Shown piece after piece: positions 17,848 through 26,288 of a DNA stretch of 64,000 nucleotides. This stretch comes from Deltaproteobacteria bacterium (GTDB lineage: Bacteria; Myxococcota_A; UBA796; SXON01). Each line of letters starts with the position of its first letter. The stretch's first letter is position 1. Location of the stretch: assembly GCA_014191855.1 (NCBI GenBank), contig BJHF01000002.1, forward strand, positions 1 through 64,000. Direction: 5' to 3'. The notes under the pieces are model-generated. The model was given only the letters and a program-made list of their open reading frames with translations, was not told the DNA's origin and searched no databases. Both the position numbers and the translations under genes were made by a program.

Positions 17848-20676
17848 ATGTCAAACAAGGATCTCTTCGAACGCCTCGAGAGCGCACGCGGTACGACGAA
17901 CCGGCAGCCGGTCGTCCGCCCCGCACCCGCGCCCTCGCCCGGCACCGAACCGAAGCAGCAGGGCGAAACCACCCGTGTCGGCAGCTCCGTCGTGCGTCGC
18001 CGCACCGACGCGCCGGCGCCGCCCCCTCCCCCGCCGCCGCGTACGATCATTCGTCGCCCCGCGGGAACCCACACCGACACGAGCGCGCGCCCCTCGGCCG
18101 CCGAGCCGGTGCAAGCCCCGGCGCCCACCGTGCCGTCGTCCATCCGCCGCCCAGGCGCGCCCCCTCCAGCGTTGAGCCGCCCGGCCGGGCCGAGCCCCTT
18201 CTCGAAGCCGGCAGCCCAGGCTGAACCGGTTGAAGCTCCCGAAGTCGTGGAGGCAGCCGTCGAGGCCACGCCCGAGCCCGTCGAGGTTGCGGTGCACGCC
18301 GAGCCGGCACCCGAGCCGGTTGAATCGGCCCCGGAAGTCGTGGCCGTGGCCGTGGAGTCCGCGCCCGTGGATGCCAGCGAGCCCACCCCCGAGCCGGTCA
18401 TCGAAGCGGGCGCCGAAGCGGGCGCCGCTCCTGAAGCCCAGCCGGTAGCCGCCCCCAAGGCCGCCGAGCCTGCGCCCGCGGCGGTGCAAGCGCCCACGGC
18501 CGACCGCGCCACGATCGTTACCCCCGGTCCAGGCGGCACCGGCCGCGCCCACCTGGGCACCCGCGCCGCTGCGGGCCTCAACCAGCGCCCCATCCTCCCC
18601 GGCCTCGGCCTGGGCGTCGTGTCGCTGCCCGTCGGCTACGACCCTACGGATCCTACCGGCGCGCGCCGCCGCGCTCGTGAGCAGGCGAGCACGCAGCCCC
18701 GTTGGCAGGGTGGGCCCCCAGGGTCCGGCCCGAGCGCGCTGCGGAATCCGGCCGCCCCCCGGCCCCCCGGCACCCCCGGCACGCCCGCCCCCGGCGCGGA
18801 CGATCGGTTCAAGAAGGGCGCCCGCCGCGGCGGCCGCAGCGAACACATGGGGATGCAGATCCCCGAGGGTCGCCACCGCAAGCACAAGGGCGGCCGCCAG
18901 GTTGAGGTTCGCCCCGTTTCCAACGTGAAGCGCCGCGTGCAGGTGGATGGAGAGATCACCGTTGCCGCCTTCGCGCACGAGCTGGGCGTCAAGGCTGCAG
19001 AGCTGATCAAGGTCCTGATGGGGCTCGGCCAGGTGGCCACGGTGAACCAGGCGATCGACTACGACACCGCGGCGATCGTGGCGCAGGAGCTCGGGCACGA
19101 GGTGGTGAACACCGCGTTCCAGGAGTCCGCTCACCTCATCCAGCACGCCCCCGAGGCCGACACCGACCTCGAAACGCGCCCCCCCGTCGTGACCGTCATG
19201 GGTCACGTCGACCACGGCAAGACGACGCTGCTCGACTCGATCCGCAAGGCGAAGGTGGCATCTGGCGAGGCCGGCGGCATCACCCAACACATCGGCGCCT
19301 ACCAGGTTCGCCGGGGTGACAAGCACATCACGTTCATCGATACCCCGGGCCACGCTGCGTTCTCGCAGATGCGCGCTCGCGGCGCGCGTGTCACCGACAT
19401 CGTGATCCTCGTGGTCGCGGCCGACGACGGCGTGATGCCCCAAACGATCGAGGCGATCAACCACGCGAAGGCGGCCAAGGTGCCGATCATCGTGGCGATC
19501 AACAAGATCGACAAGCCCGGCATCAAGGCCGACCGCATCAAGACCGAGCTCATGGAGCACGGGCTCGTTGCGGAAGAGTACGGCGGTGAGGTGATTGTTT
19601 GCCCGGTGAGCGCGCTCAAGGGCAGCGGCATCGATGCGCTGCTCGACAGCGTGCTGCTCCTCGCGGAAGTGGGCGATCTCAAGTGCAACCCGAACCGGCC
19701 CGCGGAAGGGGTCGTGATCGAGTCTCGCCTTGAAACGGGCCGCGGCGCGGTGGCCTCGCTGCTCGTGAAGACCGGCACCCTCAAGCAGGGCGACACGCTG
19801 GTGATCGGGTCTACCTGGGGTCGCGTTCGCGCGATGACGGACGACCGCGGCGCGCGCGTGAAAGAGGCCGGCCCCTCCACCCCCGTGGAAATCTTCGGCC
19901 TGGAAGACGTGCCGAACGCAGGCGACGAATTCGCGGTGGTGAGCAGCGAAAAGGACGCACGCACCCTTGCGGATCACCGCGCGCAGACCGCGAAGACCCA
20001 GGCGCAGGGCCAACGCACGCGGCTCACCGTGGACGACCTGTTCAAGCAAGGCGGCGCCGCTTCGACGGAGCTGCTCCACGTCGTCCTCAAGGCGGATGTC
20101 GGCGGCTCCCTGGAGGCCCTCAAGGCTTCGCTCGAAGGGATCGTCGTGTCGGGCACCGTGCTCAAGCTGCTGCACGCGGCCATCGGCCCGGTGAACGAGT
20201 CGGACGTGAACCTCGCCGCCGCCAACGGCGCGCTCATCATGGCGTTCAACGTCAAGAGTGATGCGAAGGCCCGCCAGGCCGCCGATCAACACGGCGTGGA
20301 GATCAAGCGCTTCGACATCATCTACCAGGCGATCGACGAGGTGAAGGCGCGCCTCACCGGCATGCTCGCCCCGGTGTACGAAGAGCAGAAGCTCGGCGAG
20401 GCCGAGGTTCGCGCGGTGTTCAGCGTCTCGAAGTCCGGCCCGATCGCGGGCTGCATGGTGCTCTCGGGCAAGGTGCAGCGCGGCGCGATCGGCAAGGTGC
20501 TGCGCGAAGGGAAGGTGGTGCACGAAGGCAAGCTCACCGGTCTCAAGCGCTTCAAGGAAGATGTTCGCGAGGTCGTGGAAGGCTTCGAGTGCGGCATCCA
20601 GCTTGAGTCCTACGCGGACATCGCGGTGGGCGACCGGATTGAAATGATCGTGAAAGTCGAGGTTCCTCGCGTCTAA
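17848..20676 (+). CDS. infB: translation initiation factor IF-2 with long Pro/Ala-rich N-terminal extension
   Basis: [69 protein letters not shown]; 942 aa. Confidence 0.98.
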   Translation: MSNKDLFERLESARGTTNRQPVVRPAPAPSPGTEPKQQGETTRVGSSVVRRRTDAPAPPPPPPPRTIIRRPAGTHTDTSARPSAAEPVQAPAPTVPSSIRRPGAPPPALSRPAGPSPFSKPAAQAEPVEAPEVVEAAVEATPEPVEVAVHAEPAPEPVESAPEVVAVAVESAPVDASEPTPEPVIEAGAEAGAAPEAQPVAAPKAAEPAPAAVQAPTADRATIVTPGPGGTGRAHLGTRAAAGLNQRPILPGLGLGVVSLPVGYDPTDPTGARRRAREQASTQPRWQGGPPGSGPSALRNPAAPRPPGTPGTPAPGADDRFKKGARRGGRSEHMGMQIPEGRHRKHKGGRQVEVRPVSNVKRRVQVDGEITVAAFAHELGVKAAELIKVLMGLGQVATVNQAIDYDTAAIVAQELGHEVVNTAFQESAHLIQHAPEADTDLETRPPVVTVMGHVDHGKTTLLDSIRKAKVASGEAGGITQHIGAYQVRRGDKHITFIDTPGHAAFSQMRARGARVTDIVILVVAADDGVMPQTIEAINHAKAAKVPIIVAINKIDKPGIKADRIKTELMEHGLVAEEYGGEVIVCPVSALKGSGIDALLDSVLLLAEVGDLKCNPNRPAEGVVIESRLETGRGAVASLLVKTGTLKQGDTLVIGSTWGRVRAMTDDRGARVKEAGPSTPVEIFGLEDVPNAGDEFAVVSSEKDARTLADHRAQTAKTQAQGQRTRLTVDDLFKQGGAASTELLHVVLKADVGGSLEALKASLEGIVVSGTVLKLLHAAIGPVNESDVNLAAANGALIMAFNVKSDAKARQAADQHGVEIKRFDIIYQAIDEVKARLTGMLAPVYEEQKLGEAEVRAVFSVSKSGPIAGCMVLSGKVQRGAIGKVLREGKVVHEGKLTGLKRFKEDVREVVEGFECGIQLESYADIAVGDRIEMIVKVEVPRV

Positions 20677-20681
20677 AGAAT

Positions 20682-21014
20682 ATGTATCTCCCTGCTCCTG
20701 ACGAAGCGATTTGGATCGGGGTTGTGCGGCTCGTGCTGCACATCCCGCGCAGCTTCTCCCTCAAGGATCGCCGGCGCGCCGTCTCCTCGGTGGTGCAGCG
20801 AATCCAGGCTCGACATCACGTTTCGGTGGGCGAGGTCGGGCACCTGGAGAACCAGGGCGCCGCGGTGATCGCCGCGACGGTCGTGGCGAACGATCCGAAG
20901 CTGGTGCGCGCGCGGCTGGACGGCATCCGAACGGAGGCCGAGAAGTCAGGCGACGCCTGGCTGGCCGAGGTGACGAGCTGGGTTCAGAAGATGGGAGAGG
21001 TGGGGGCGGGGTGA
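20682..21014 (+). CDS. DUF503 family protein (YlxP-like)
   Basis: WIGVVRLVLHIPRSFSLKDRRRAVSSVVQRIQARHHVSVGEVGHLENQGAAVIAATVVAND; directly downstream of infB. Confidence 0.88.
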   Translation: MYLPAPDEAIWIGVVRLVLHIPRSFSLKDRRRAVSSVVQRIQARHHVSVGEVGHLENQGAAVIAATVVANDPKLVRARLDGIRTEAEKSGDAWLAEVTSWVQKMGEVGAG

Positions 21015-21086
21015 GGGGGGGCGGCGCAGTTCCCGCAAACAGTTTCGCACTTCTCTTGACGTGTCAATCGTGCTAAGCTTCCGCGC

Positions 21087-21611
21087 ATGAAGGACTCCAC
21101 GATCCAGCTCTCCCGTGGCCACCTCTTCGCGCTCGGCTCCATGTCGGTCGCGCTCGCGGCGCTGGCCTTCTTCCTCGGCTTCACGGTCGCGGAGCGGGTG
21201 CGCCCGCAGGCGGAGGCCCAGACCGGCGCGCCCCCGCTGATCGCGGAGGAAGTGCGCGAGGGATCGTTGGAGGCCCTGCTCGCGCGCGTGGCCGATCATC
21301 AGGCTGCGGATCTCGCCTTCCCCGCCGAGCTCGAATCGACCGATCGCACGGTTTCGGCGAACGGCGTGCCCACGGGCGGGTGGGCCATCCAGGTGGCCGA
21401 GTACCCCGACCGAGAGAGCGCAGACCGCCTGGTGGAGGAGCTGCGCGCCACTTCGTTGACCGCGTACCGCGTCGCTGCCATCGTCGGCGGCCACCGTGTT
21501 CAGCGGGTGCGAGTGAGCGGTTTCACCTCACGAGAAGCGGCGATGGCCCAAGTAGAATCCATCGGCGCCCGCAGCGGCGCCACGGCAGCCGTGGTCGTGC
21601 CCGCCCCTTGA
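21087..21611 (+). CDS. SPOR-domain protein with N-terminal TM anchor
   Basis: Single TM (LFALGSMSVALAALAFFLGFTVAE), then GWAIQVAEYPDRESADRLVEELRATSLTAYRVAAIVGGHRVQRVRVSGFTSREAAMAQVESI. Confidence 0.82.
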   Translation: MKDSTIQLSRGHLFALGSMSVALAALAFFLGFTVAERVRPQAEAQTGAPPLIAEEVREGSLEALLARVADHQAADLAFPAELESTDRTVSANGVPTGGWAIQVAEYPDRESADRLVEELRATSLTAYRVAAIVGGHRVQRVRVSGFTSREAAMAQVESIGARSGATAAVVVPAP

Positions 21612-21636
21612 CAGTGGGCGCGTATTGACCGACACT
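21608..21636 (+). promoter_or_regulatory. sigma70-like promoter upstream of LysM gene (TTGACA-N17-GACACT)
   Basis: TTGACA at 21608-21613, 17-bp spacer, GACACT at 21631-21636, then AGGAG at 21648 and ATG at 21658. Confidence 0.45.
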
Positions 21637-21657
21637 CGCACCGTCGCAGGAGTCTCG

Positions 21658-22713
21658 ATGCTGGCCGCGCTCATCCTCGCCACTCTCACGCCCGCTGCGT
21701 TCGCGCAGGAGGGCATGGTGCAGATGGGGGGCACGGCGGCAACGCCGGACTTCTACACCATCCAAGCGGGGGACACGTTGTGGGACATCTCCACACGGTT
21801 CCTTGGGGATCCGTACCAGTGGCCGCAGCTCTGGTCGTACAACGAGTACATCACCAACCCGCACTGGATCTACCCGGGCAACCGTGTGTATTTCCATCTC
21901 GGCGATGCGCTCACGCCGCCGGGAGCGTCGGTTGAGCCGATCGTAGACGTTCCCTACCAGCCGCCACAGGAAGTGGTAGCCACGAACGACTCGGATTGCG
22001 ACTTCCCCGCGAAGTTCGACAGCGAGGCCACCGGGCAGCAGCTCGTTGCGCCAGCCATCCTCGGTACGGCGAAGGACATCAACGCCCGCGGGCGGGTGAT
22101 CGCGGCCTCCGCGCCCGGCACCAATCTCGCCGAAGGCACCTACGTGTACCTGAAGCTGGATGACACCGACGGCGTGGAATGTGGCACGTTGTTCAATCTT
22201 TATCGCAAGGTCGGCGGCGCCGTGAAGGGCGCAGGCGCCGCGCGGTACGTCTACCGGATCGTCTCGACCGTGCGCGTGATTCGGGTGGACGACGGCGTGG
22301 CTACCGCCGAGATCCGCGACAGCTTCGTGGAGACCACCCGGTCCGACATCGTCGGCGACGCGCTCCCCGCCGAAGTAACGGTGGACGTCGCGGCGCCGGA
22401 AGGCGACGTGGACGCGCGGATTATCGCCCGCCTGAACGTGGATATGGCGAATCCGACGGTCTACGAGACCGTGTTCATCGACCGCGGCACGAACGACGGG
22501 GTGGACGTCGGCACGTCCCTCTACCTGGTGACGCAGAAAGACGGCCTCGCGCCCCGCGGCGCGAAGCCCGATACCCGGCTTCCCGAGCGGGTAACCGGCC
22601 GCGTGGTGGTGGTGCGCGCAGACGAAACGCAGGCCACCGCGGTCGTGGTGAACGCGAGCGAAGAATTCTCGACTGGGGCGCGCGTGGTCGGCACGCCGAA
22701 CCGGCAAGAGTAA
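21658..22713 (+). CDS. LysM peptidoglycan-binding domain protein
   Basis: FYTIQAGDTLWDISTRFLGDPYQWPQLWSYNEYITNPHWIYPGNRVYF; ATG at 21658 supported by AGGAG 5 nt upstream and signal peptide MLAALILATLTPAAFA (the provided ORF begins at 21625 TTG). Confidence 0.88.
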   Translation: MLAALILATLTPAAFAQEGMVQMGGTAATPDFYTIQAGDTLWDISTRFLGDPYQWPQLWSYNEYITNPHWIYPGNRVYFHLGDALTPPGASVEPIVDVPYQPPQEVVATNDSDCDFPAKFDSEATGQQLVAPAILGTAKDINARGRVIAASAPGTNLAEGTYVYLKLDDTDGVECGTLFNLYRKVGGAVKGAGAARYVYRIVSTVRVIRVDDGVATAEIRDSFVETTRSDIVGDALPAEVTVDVAAPEGDVDARIIARLNVDMANPTVYETVFIDRGTNDGVDVGTSLYLVTQKDGLAPRGAKPDTRLPERVTGRVVVVRADETQATAVVVNASEEFSTGARVVGTPNRQE

Positions 22714-22730
22714 GAACGCACGGAGGCGGG

Positions 22731-22758
22731 TTGACACCTGAACAGGCGTGCATATACT
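22731..22758 (+). promoter_or_regulatory. sigma70-type promoter of dprA (TTGACA-N16-TATACT)
   Basis: Near-consensus -35 TTGACA (22731-22736) and -10 TATACT (22753-22758); -10 ends 6 nt before the dprA ATG. Confidence 0.75.
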
Positions 22759-22764
22759 GCGCGC

Positions 22765-23562
22765 ATGGATGGTCTCCCCGCTCCTTGGTCTGGTCTGTGT
22801 TTGTACGCCCCGCGGCTCCCGGAGGCGGCAGCGGCAGCCGCCCAACAGGGCGCCGCCGCTGCGGTGGCGGCGCTCGGCCCGGGTCTGCTGCAGAGCGCGA
22901 TCCTCGGCGTTCGCGGCTGGAGCGGCCAGTGGCTCCGCGCCGACCACGCCGACTGGCCGGAGGGGTTGGTGGGTCTGCCCGGCGCGCCGATCGCGCTCTC
23001 CTGGGAGGGGGATCTCGGCCTGCTCGCCGCGCCCGGCGTCGCGATCGTCGGCACCCGGCGCTGCACGGCTACCGGCCGCGCGATGGCTCGGGAGTACGCG
23101 GCGGCCGTCTCAGCAGCAGGCGGCGTGGTGGTGTCTGGGCTCGCCGCGGGGATCGACGCGGAGGCCCACATGGCCGCAGCCGGCCGCACCATCGCGGTGC
23201 TCGGTCAGGGGCTCGCGGCGCCGATGCCCGCCTGGCAGGCGGAGGTGCGGCGGCGCGTGCTGCGGGAAGGCGGGCTCGTGCTCAGCGAATACGCGCCCGA
23301 AATGCACGCCGATGTTTGGACCTTCCCCCAGCGAAACAGGGTTATTGCGGGGCTTTCCCGCGGCGTGGTTGTCGTAGAGGCCGGCCACCGTAGCGGCGCA
23401 AAGAACACCGCGCACCACGCGATGGAGTACGGGCGGGAGGTGGCGGCGGTGCCCGGCTGGCCGAGCCTGCCGAGCTTCGCGGGCTGCCTCGATCTCGTGG
23501 AGGAGGGCTGCGGCGTGGTGCGCGGGCCCGCGTCCGTCGTGGCGCTGCTCGCCGCGGGTTAG
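22765..23562 (+). CDS. dprA: DNA-processing protein DprA
   Basis: VAIVGTRRCTATGRAMAREYAAAVSAAGGVVVSGLAAGIDAEAHMAAA..IAVLGQGL..PQRNRVIAGLSRGVVVVEAGHRSGAKNTAHHAMEYGREVAAVPG. Confidence 0.95.
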   Translation: MDGLPAPWSGLCLYAPRLPEAAAAAAQQGAAAAVAALGPGLLQSAILGVRGWSGQWLRADHADWPEGLVGLPGAPIALSWEGDLGLLAAPGVAIVGTRRCTATGRAMAREYAAAVSAAGGVVVSGLAAGIDAEAHMAAAGRTIAVLGQGLAAPMPAWQAEVRRRVLREGGLVLSEYAPEMHADVWTFPQRNRVIAGLSRGVVVVEAGHRSGAKNTAHHAMEYGREVAAVPGWPSLPSFAGCLDLVEEGCGVVRGPASVVALLAAG

Positions 23563-23570
23563 GTTCCCGC

Positions 23571-23831
23571 ATGTCCGCCAAGTACCAGCACGTCGACATC
23601 ACTCCGGAAGCGAGCGACTTCATTGAGCTGCTCCGGGAGCTCGGCCACCTTGACGATGGTGCGATCGAAACGCTCACGACGGCGCTCATGGATGCGGCGC
23701 GCCCCAACGTGGCCGTCACGCTGCTCGACGCGCGCCGCGCCGCTGCGGCGTGGTTTGCGGACAACGAGAGCCGGCTTCGGCCCGAGGCGCGCGAGCTGCT
23801 CAACGCGGAGTGGAGCCGCCTCTTTTCCTGA
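23571..23831 (+). CDS. small protein, possibly truncated Smg/DUF494-like
   Basis: ITPEASDFIELLRELGHLDDGAIETLTTALMDAA..LLDARRAAAAWFADNE resembles the C-terminal half of Smg; position directly after dprA matches the common dprA-smg order. Confidence 0.5.
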   Translation: MSAKYQHVDITPEASDFIELLRELGHLDDGAIETLTTALMDAARPNVAVTLLDARRAAAAWFADNESRLRPEARELLNAEWSRLFS

Positions 23832-23847
23832 GGCGGCTCCGCCTCGA

Positions 23848-24960
23848 CTAGAGGAGGTCCGCCACTTTGGAAACCGAACGCACGGTGCCGCGGCCCTTCA
23901 CCGCATCCACCGCCGCGCGCGCCGCTTCCGCGATGTCGTTCGCGAGCACGGCATAGCTCTTGGACTCACCTTTCTCGTCGATGGTAACGAGGAACGCGGT
24001 GCGACCGGCCGGGGCGGCCGCCGGCGCAGCAACGGGGGCCGTGGCGGCGACGGGCGCCGGGGCCGCCTTCACCACCGCGGCGGGTGCCGGGGCCGGGGCC
24101 GGGGCGGCCTTCACTGCCGCGGGGGCCGGGGCGGCCTTCACCGCCGCGGGAGCGGCAACCGGCGCGGCCTTCACCGCCGCGGGAGCGGCAACCGGCGCCG
24201 CCTTCACGGCCACCGGGGCGGGGACGGGAGCGGCCTTCACCGCCGCGGGGGCGGGAGCCGGCTTCGCGGCCGGCTTCGGCGCCTCGACCTTCGCCGGAGC
24301 GGCCTTCACCGCCGCTACAGCGGCGGACCCGCCCGAAGCGGCGATGCCGCGACGAACCCGGTAGGCGCGCACATTCTCTACGGTGACGCCGGCCTTGGCC
24401 GCCACCACCGCATCGGAGTCCACGCCAAGACGGGACAGGTACGGATCGAGCTTCGACTTGCGGCCGTGGAACGGGAGGTTCTCCGCCTTGTCGGCGGGCT
24501 TCGCAGCCACGGGCGCGGCCTTCGCAGCCACGGGCGCCGGCTTCGCAGCCACGGGCGCCGGCTTCGCAGCCACGGGCGCCGGCTTCGCAGCCACGGGCGC
24601 CGGCTTCGCGGCCACGGGCGCCGGCTTCGCGGCCACGGGCGCGGGCTTCGCGGCCACGGGCGCGGGCTTCGCGGCCACGGGCGCGGGCTTCGCAGCAACG
24701 GGCGCGGGCTTCGCAGCAACGGGCGCGGGCTTCGCAGCAACGGGCGCGGGCTTCGCAGCCACGGGCGCCGGCTTGGCAGCCGCGGGCGCGGCGCCGGCCT
24801 GGAACTTGTAGCCCTCATAGGCGCCGATCCCCAGGCGCTTGCGGTAGTTCACCACCGCGGAACGAGACACGTTCGCCTTCTCGGCGATCTCCTGGTCGGG
24901 CACGTTGCCGAGCTGGTTCTTGAAGGGGGCGAGCTTGTTGTCAACCGGGGGACGGGGCAT
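23848..24960 (-). CDS. Ala/Pro/Lys-rich repeat protein with two HTH-like modules (putative DNA-binding/nucleoid-associated)
   Basis: NKLAPFKNQLGNVPDQEIAEKANVSRSAVVNYRKRLGI and SKLDPYLSRLGVDSDAVVAAKAGVTVENVRAYRVRRGI flank a KPAPVAA repeat; second APAAVKAAPVA repeat; C-terminal GRTAFLVTIDEKGESKSYAVLANDIAEAARAAVDAVKGRG. Confidence 0.75.
   Translation of the reverse strand: MPRPPVDNKLAPFKNQLGNVPDQEIAEKANVSRSAVVNYRKRLGIGAYEGYKFQAGAAPAAAKPAPVAAKPAPVAAKPAPVAAKPAPVAAKPAPVAAKPAPVAAKPAPVAAKPAPVAAKPAPVAAKPAPVAAKPAPVAAKPAPVAAKAAPVAAKPADKAENLPFHGRKSKLDPYLSRLGVDSDAVVAAKAGVTVENVRAYRVRRGIAASGGSAAVAAVKAAPAKVEAPKPAAKPAPAPAAVKAAPVPAPVAVKAAPVAAPAAVKAAPVAAPAAVKAAPAPAAVKAAPAPAPAPAAVVKAAPAPVAATAPVAAPAAAPAGRTAFLVTIDEKGESKSYAVLANDIAEAARAAVDAVKGRGTVRSVSKVADLL
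24499..24792. repeat. 21-bp tandem repeat (about 14 units) encoding KPAPVAA
   Basis: Units of the form ttcgc[ag]gc[ac]acgggcgc[cg]ggc in direct tandem; reads as KPAPVAA on the minus strand. Confidence 0.93.
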
Positions 24961-25010
24961 GTCTAAAACCTCATGTTTTGGGGGCGACGCGCACTAACAC
25001 ACGTCGTGAA

Positions 25011-25024
25011 GCTGACAAGTCAGC
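25011..25024. promoter_or_regulatory. dyad GCTGAC-AA-GTCAGC upstream of the KPAPVAA/HTH gene
   Basis: Perfect 6-bp inverted repeat about 50 nt upstream of the minus-strand start at 24960. Confidence 0.4.
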
Positions 25025-25055
25025 CGATCCCCCTCCCCTCCAAGCCAATCCAACG

Positions 25056-26288
25056 TCAGGCGCGGCAAAGCTCGCTGAGGGTCGTGGCGGCCTCGGCCTC
25101 GGAGGCCGCGAGCCCCTCGATCGAGGCTGCCAATTCCCCATGGAAGAGGGCGATCGCGGCGCCGTCCACCGGGAAATCCCGCTCAATACCGGCCGTGAGC
25201 CGCGCCAAACGATCGGACATCTCCGCGAGGCCGGCCGAGTTGTCGAGCCCCTCCGCCAGGAACATGCGATGCCGCTCGGCCAGGAGCCGCCGCACCGCGC
25301 CAAAGTTGGCCACAGAATCCGGCAACGCAGCGTGCGCGAGTGTCGTCCATCGGGCCGCCAGGGCTCGCAAGACCGCAGCCTGTGCAGCCAGATCGGGCCG
25401 ATTCAGCCACGTGCCTAGCTCCACCAGCGCGTCGGCCAGGAGCGCCCGCCCGAAGCCAGTGCCGGTGCCCTCCTCGATGTACCGATACAGGGCCGCGTGG
25501 GCGTGAAACAGGGCAACGCTTCGCCCGTACAGCCGACGCCAGGCGAGCGGCGGCGACGGATCACGAATACGAAGTGCCAACGTACGCATTCCCGCAACAC
25601 CCCGGTTCCCGAGCGGCGAACCCACGTGGGCCGCGGCGCCGGCCGCCAGGCTGGCCAGAATCCTCGCACCGAAAACCGGGGCCGGCATTGGCGCCCCCGC
25701 GCGAACCACGCCGAGCCGGCTCCGGGCGACGGGCGCGAGCGCCCGCACGAGGCGCAGACGCGTGGCATCGATCGGAAGTGGACGCGCCGCGCGGTCGTCG
25801 AGGCGAAGCTCCTCCGAGGCAAGATCGCAGCCCACCACCCCCACGAGGTGGGCGAGGGTGCGTTCGTACCCCCGGGGCATGCGGTCGTAAGGCAGCGATG
25901 CCCGATCCACCCACACCACCGCAGCCGCGCCCGCCTGAACGTGCCCAACCAGCGCGTTCTCGGCGGAAACCTCGTCGTCAAACGCCTCGATCTCTACCGT
26001 GGCACCGAGCCGCGCCGCCGTTTCATCCACAAGATCTGTGCGCGCGCTGCTCCCGCGGGCGGTGCCCTCCAGGATCATCCGTGCCGCGCGCCCCGAGCCG
26101 ACCACGACGTAGTGGAAGCCGATCCCTCCGGACGCCGCGAAAACCACCGCATCCGAGATGCGCTGCCCCCCCGGATCGCTCACCCCGGCCTTCGCCAAGG
26201 CGTTCGCCAACGCCCCGATCCCCGCGCCAGCGCCTCCGGCCGTGCGCGGACCGCGCGGCGTTGCTTTCGCGACGCGCACACGAAGCAT
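25056..26288 (-). CDS. BtrH N-terminal / DUF4872-like protein
   Basis: DAVVFAASGGIGFHYVVVGSGRAARMILEG, NALVGHVQAGAAAVVWVDRASLPYDR..HLVGVVGCDLASEELRLDDR match my recollection of the BtrH_N cysteine-protease-like domain; C-terminal helical domain DUF4872-like. ATG at 26288. Confidence 0.6.
   Translation of the reverse strand: MLRVRVAKATPRGPRTAGGAGAGIGALANALAKAGVSDPGGQRISDAVVFAASGGIGFHYVVVGSGRAARMILEGTARGSSARTDLVDETAARLGATVEIEAFDDEVSAENALVGHVQAGAAAVVWVDRASLPYDRMPRGYERTLAHLVGVVGCDLASEELRLDDRAARPLPIDATRLRLVRALAPVARSRLGVVRAGAPMPAPVFGARILASLAAGAAAHVGSPLGNRGVAGMRTLALRIRDPSPPLAWRRLYGRSVALFHAHAALYRYIEEGTGTGFGRALLADALVELGTWLNRPDLAAQAAVLRALAARWTTLAHAALPDSVANFGAVRRLLAERHRMFLAEGLDNSAGLAEMSDRLARLTAGIERDFPVDGAAIALFHGELAASIEGLAASEAEAATTLSELCRA

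Noticed and set aside
17851-20523. 890-aa ORF antisense to infB
   Set aside because: Low-complexity His/Arg/Val/Leu-rich translation opposite a well-supported gene; an artefact of high GC3 codon bias.
24499-24792. Possible CRISPR array
   Set aside because: Units are contiguous 21-mers with no variable spacers and are in-frame protein repeats (KPAPVAA).
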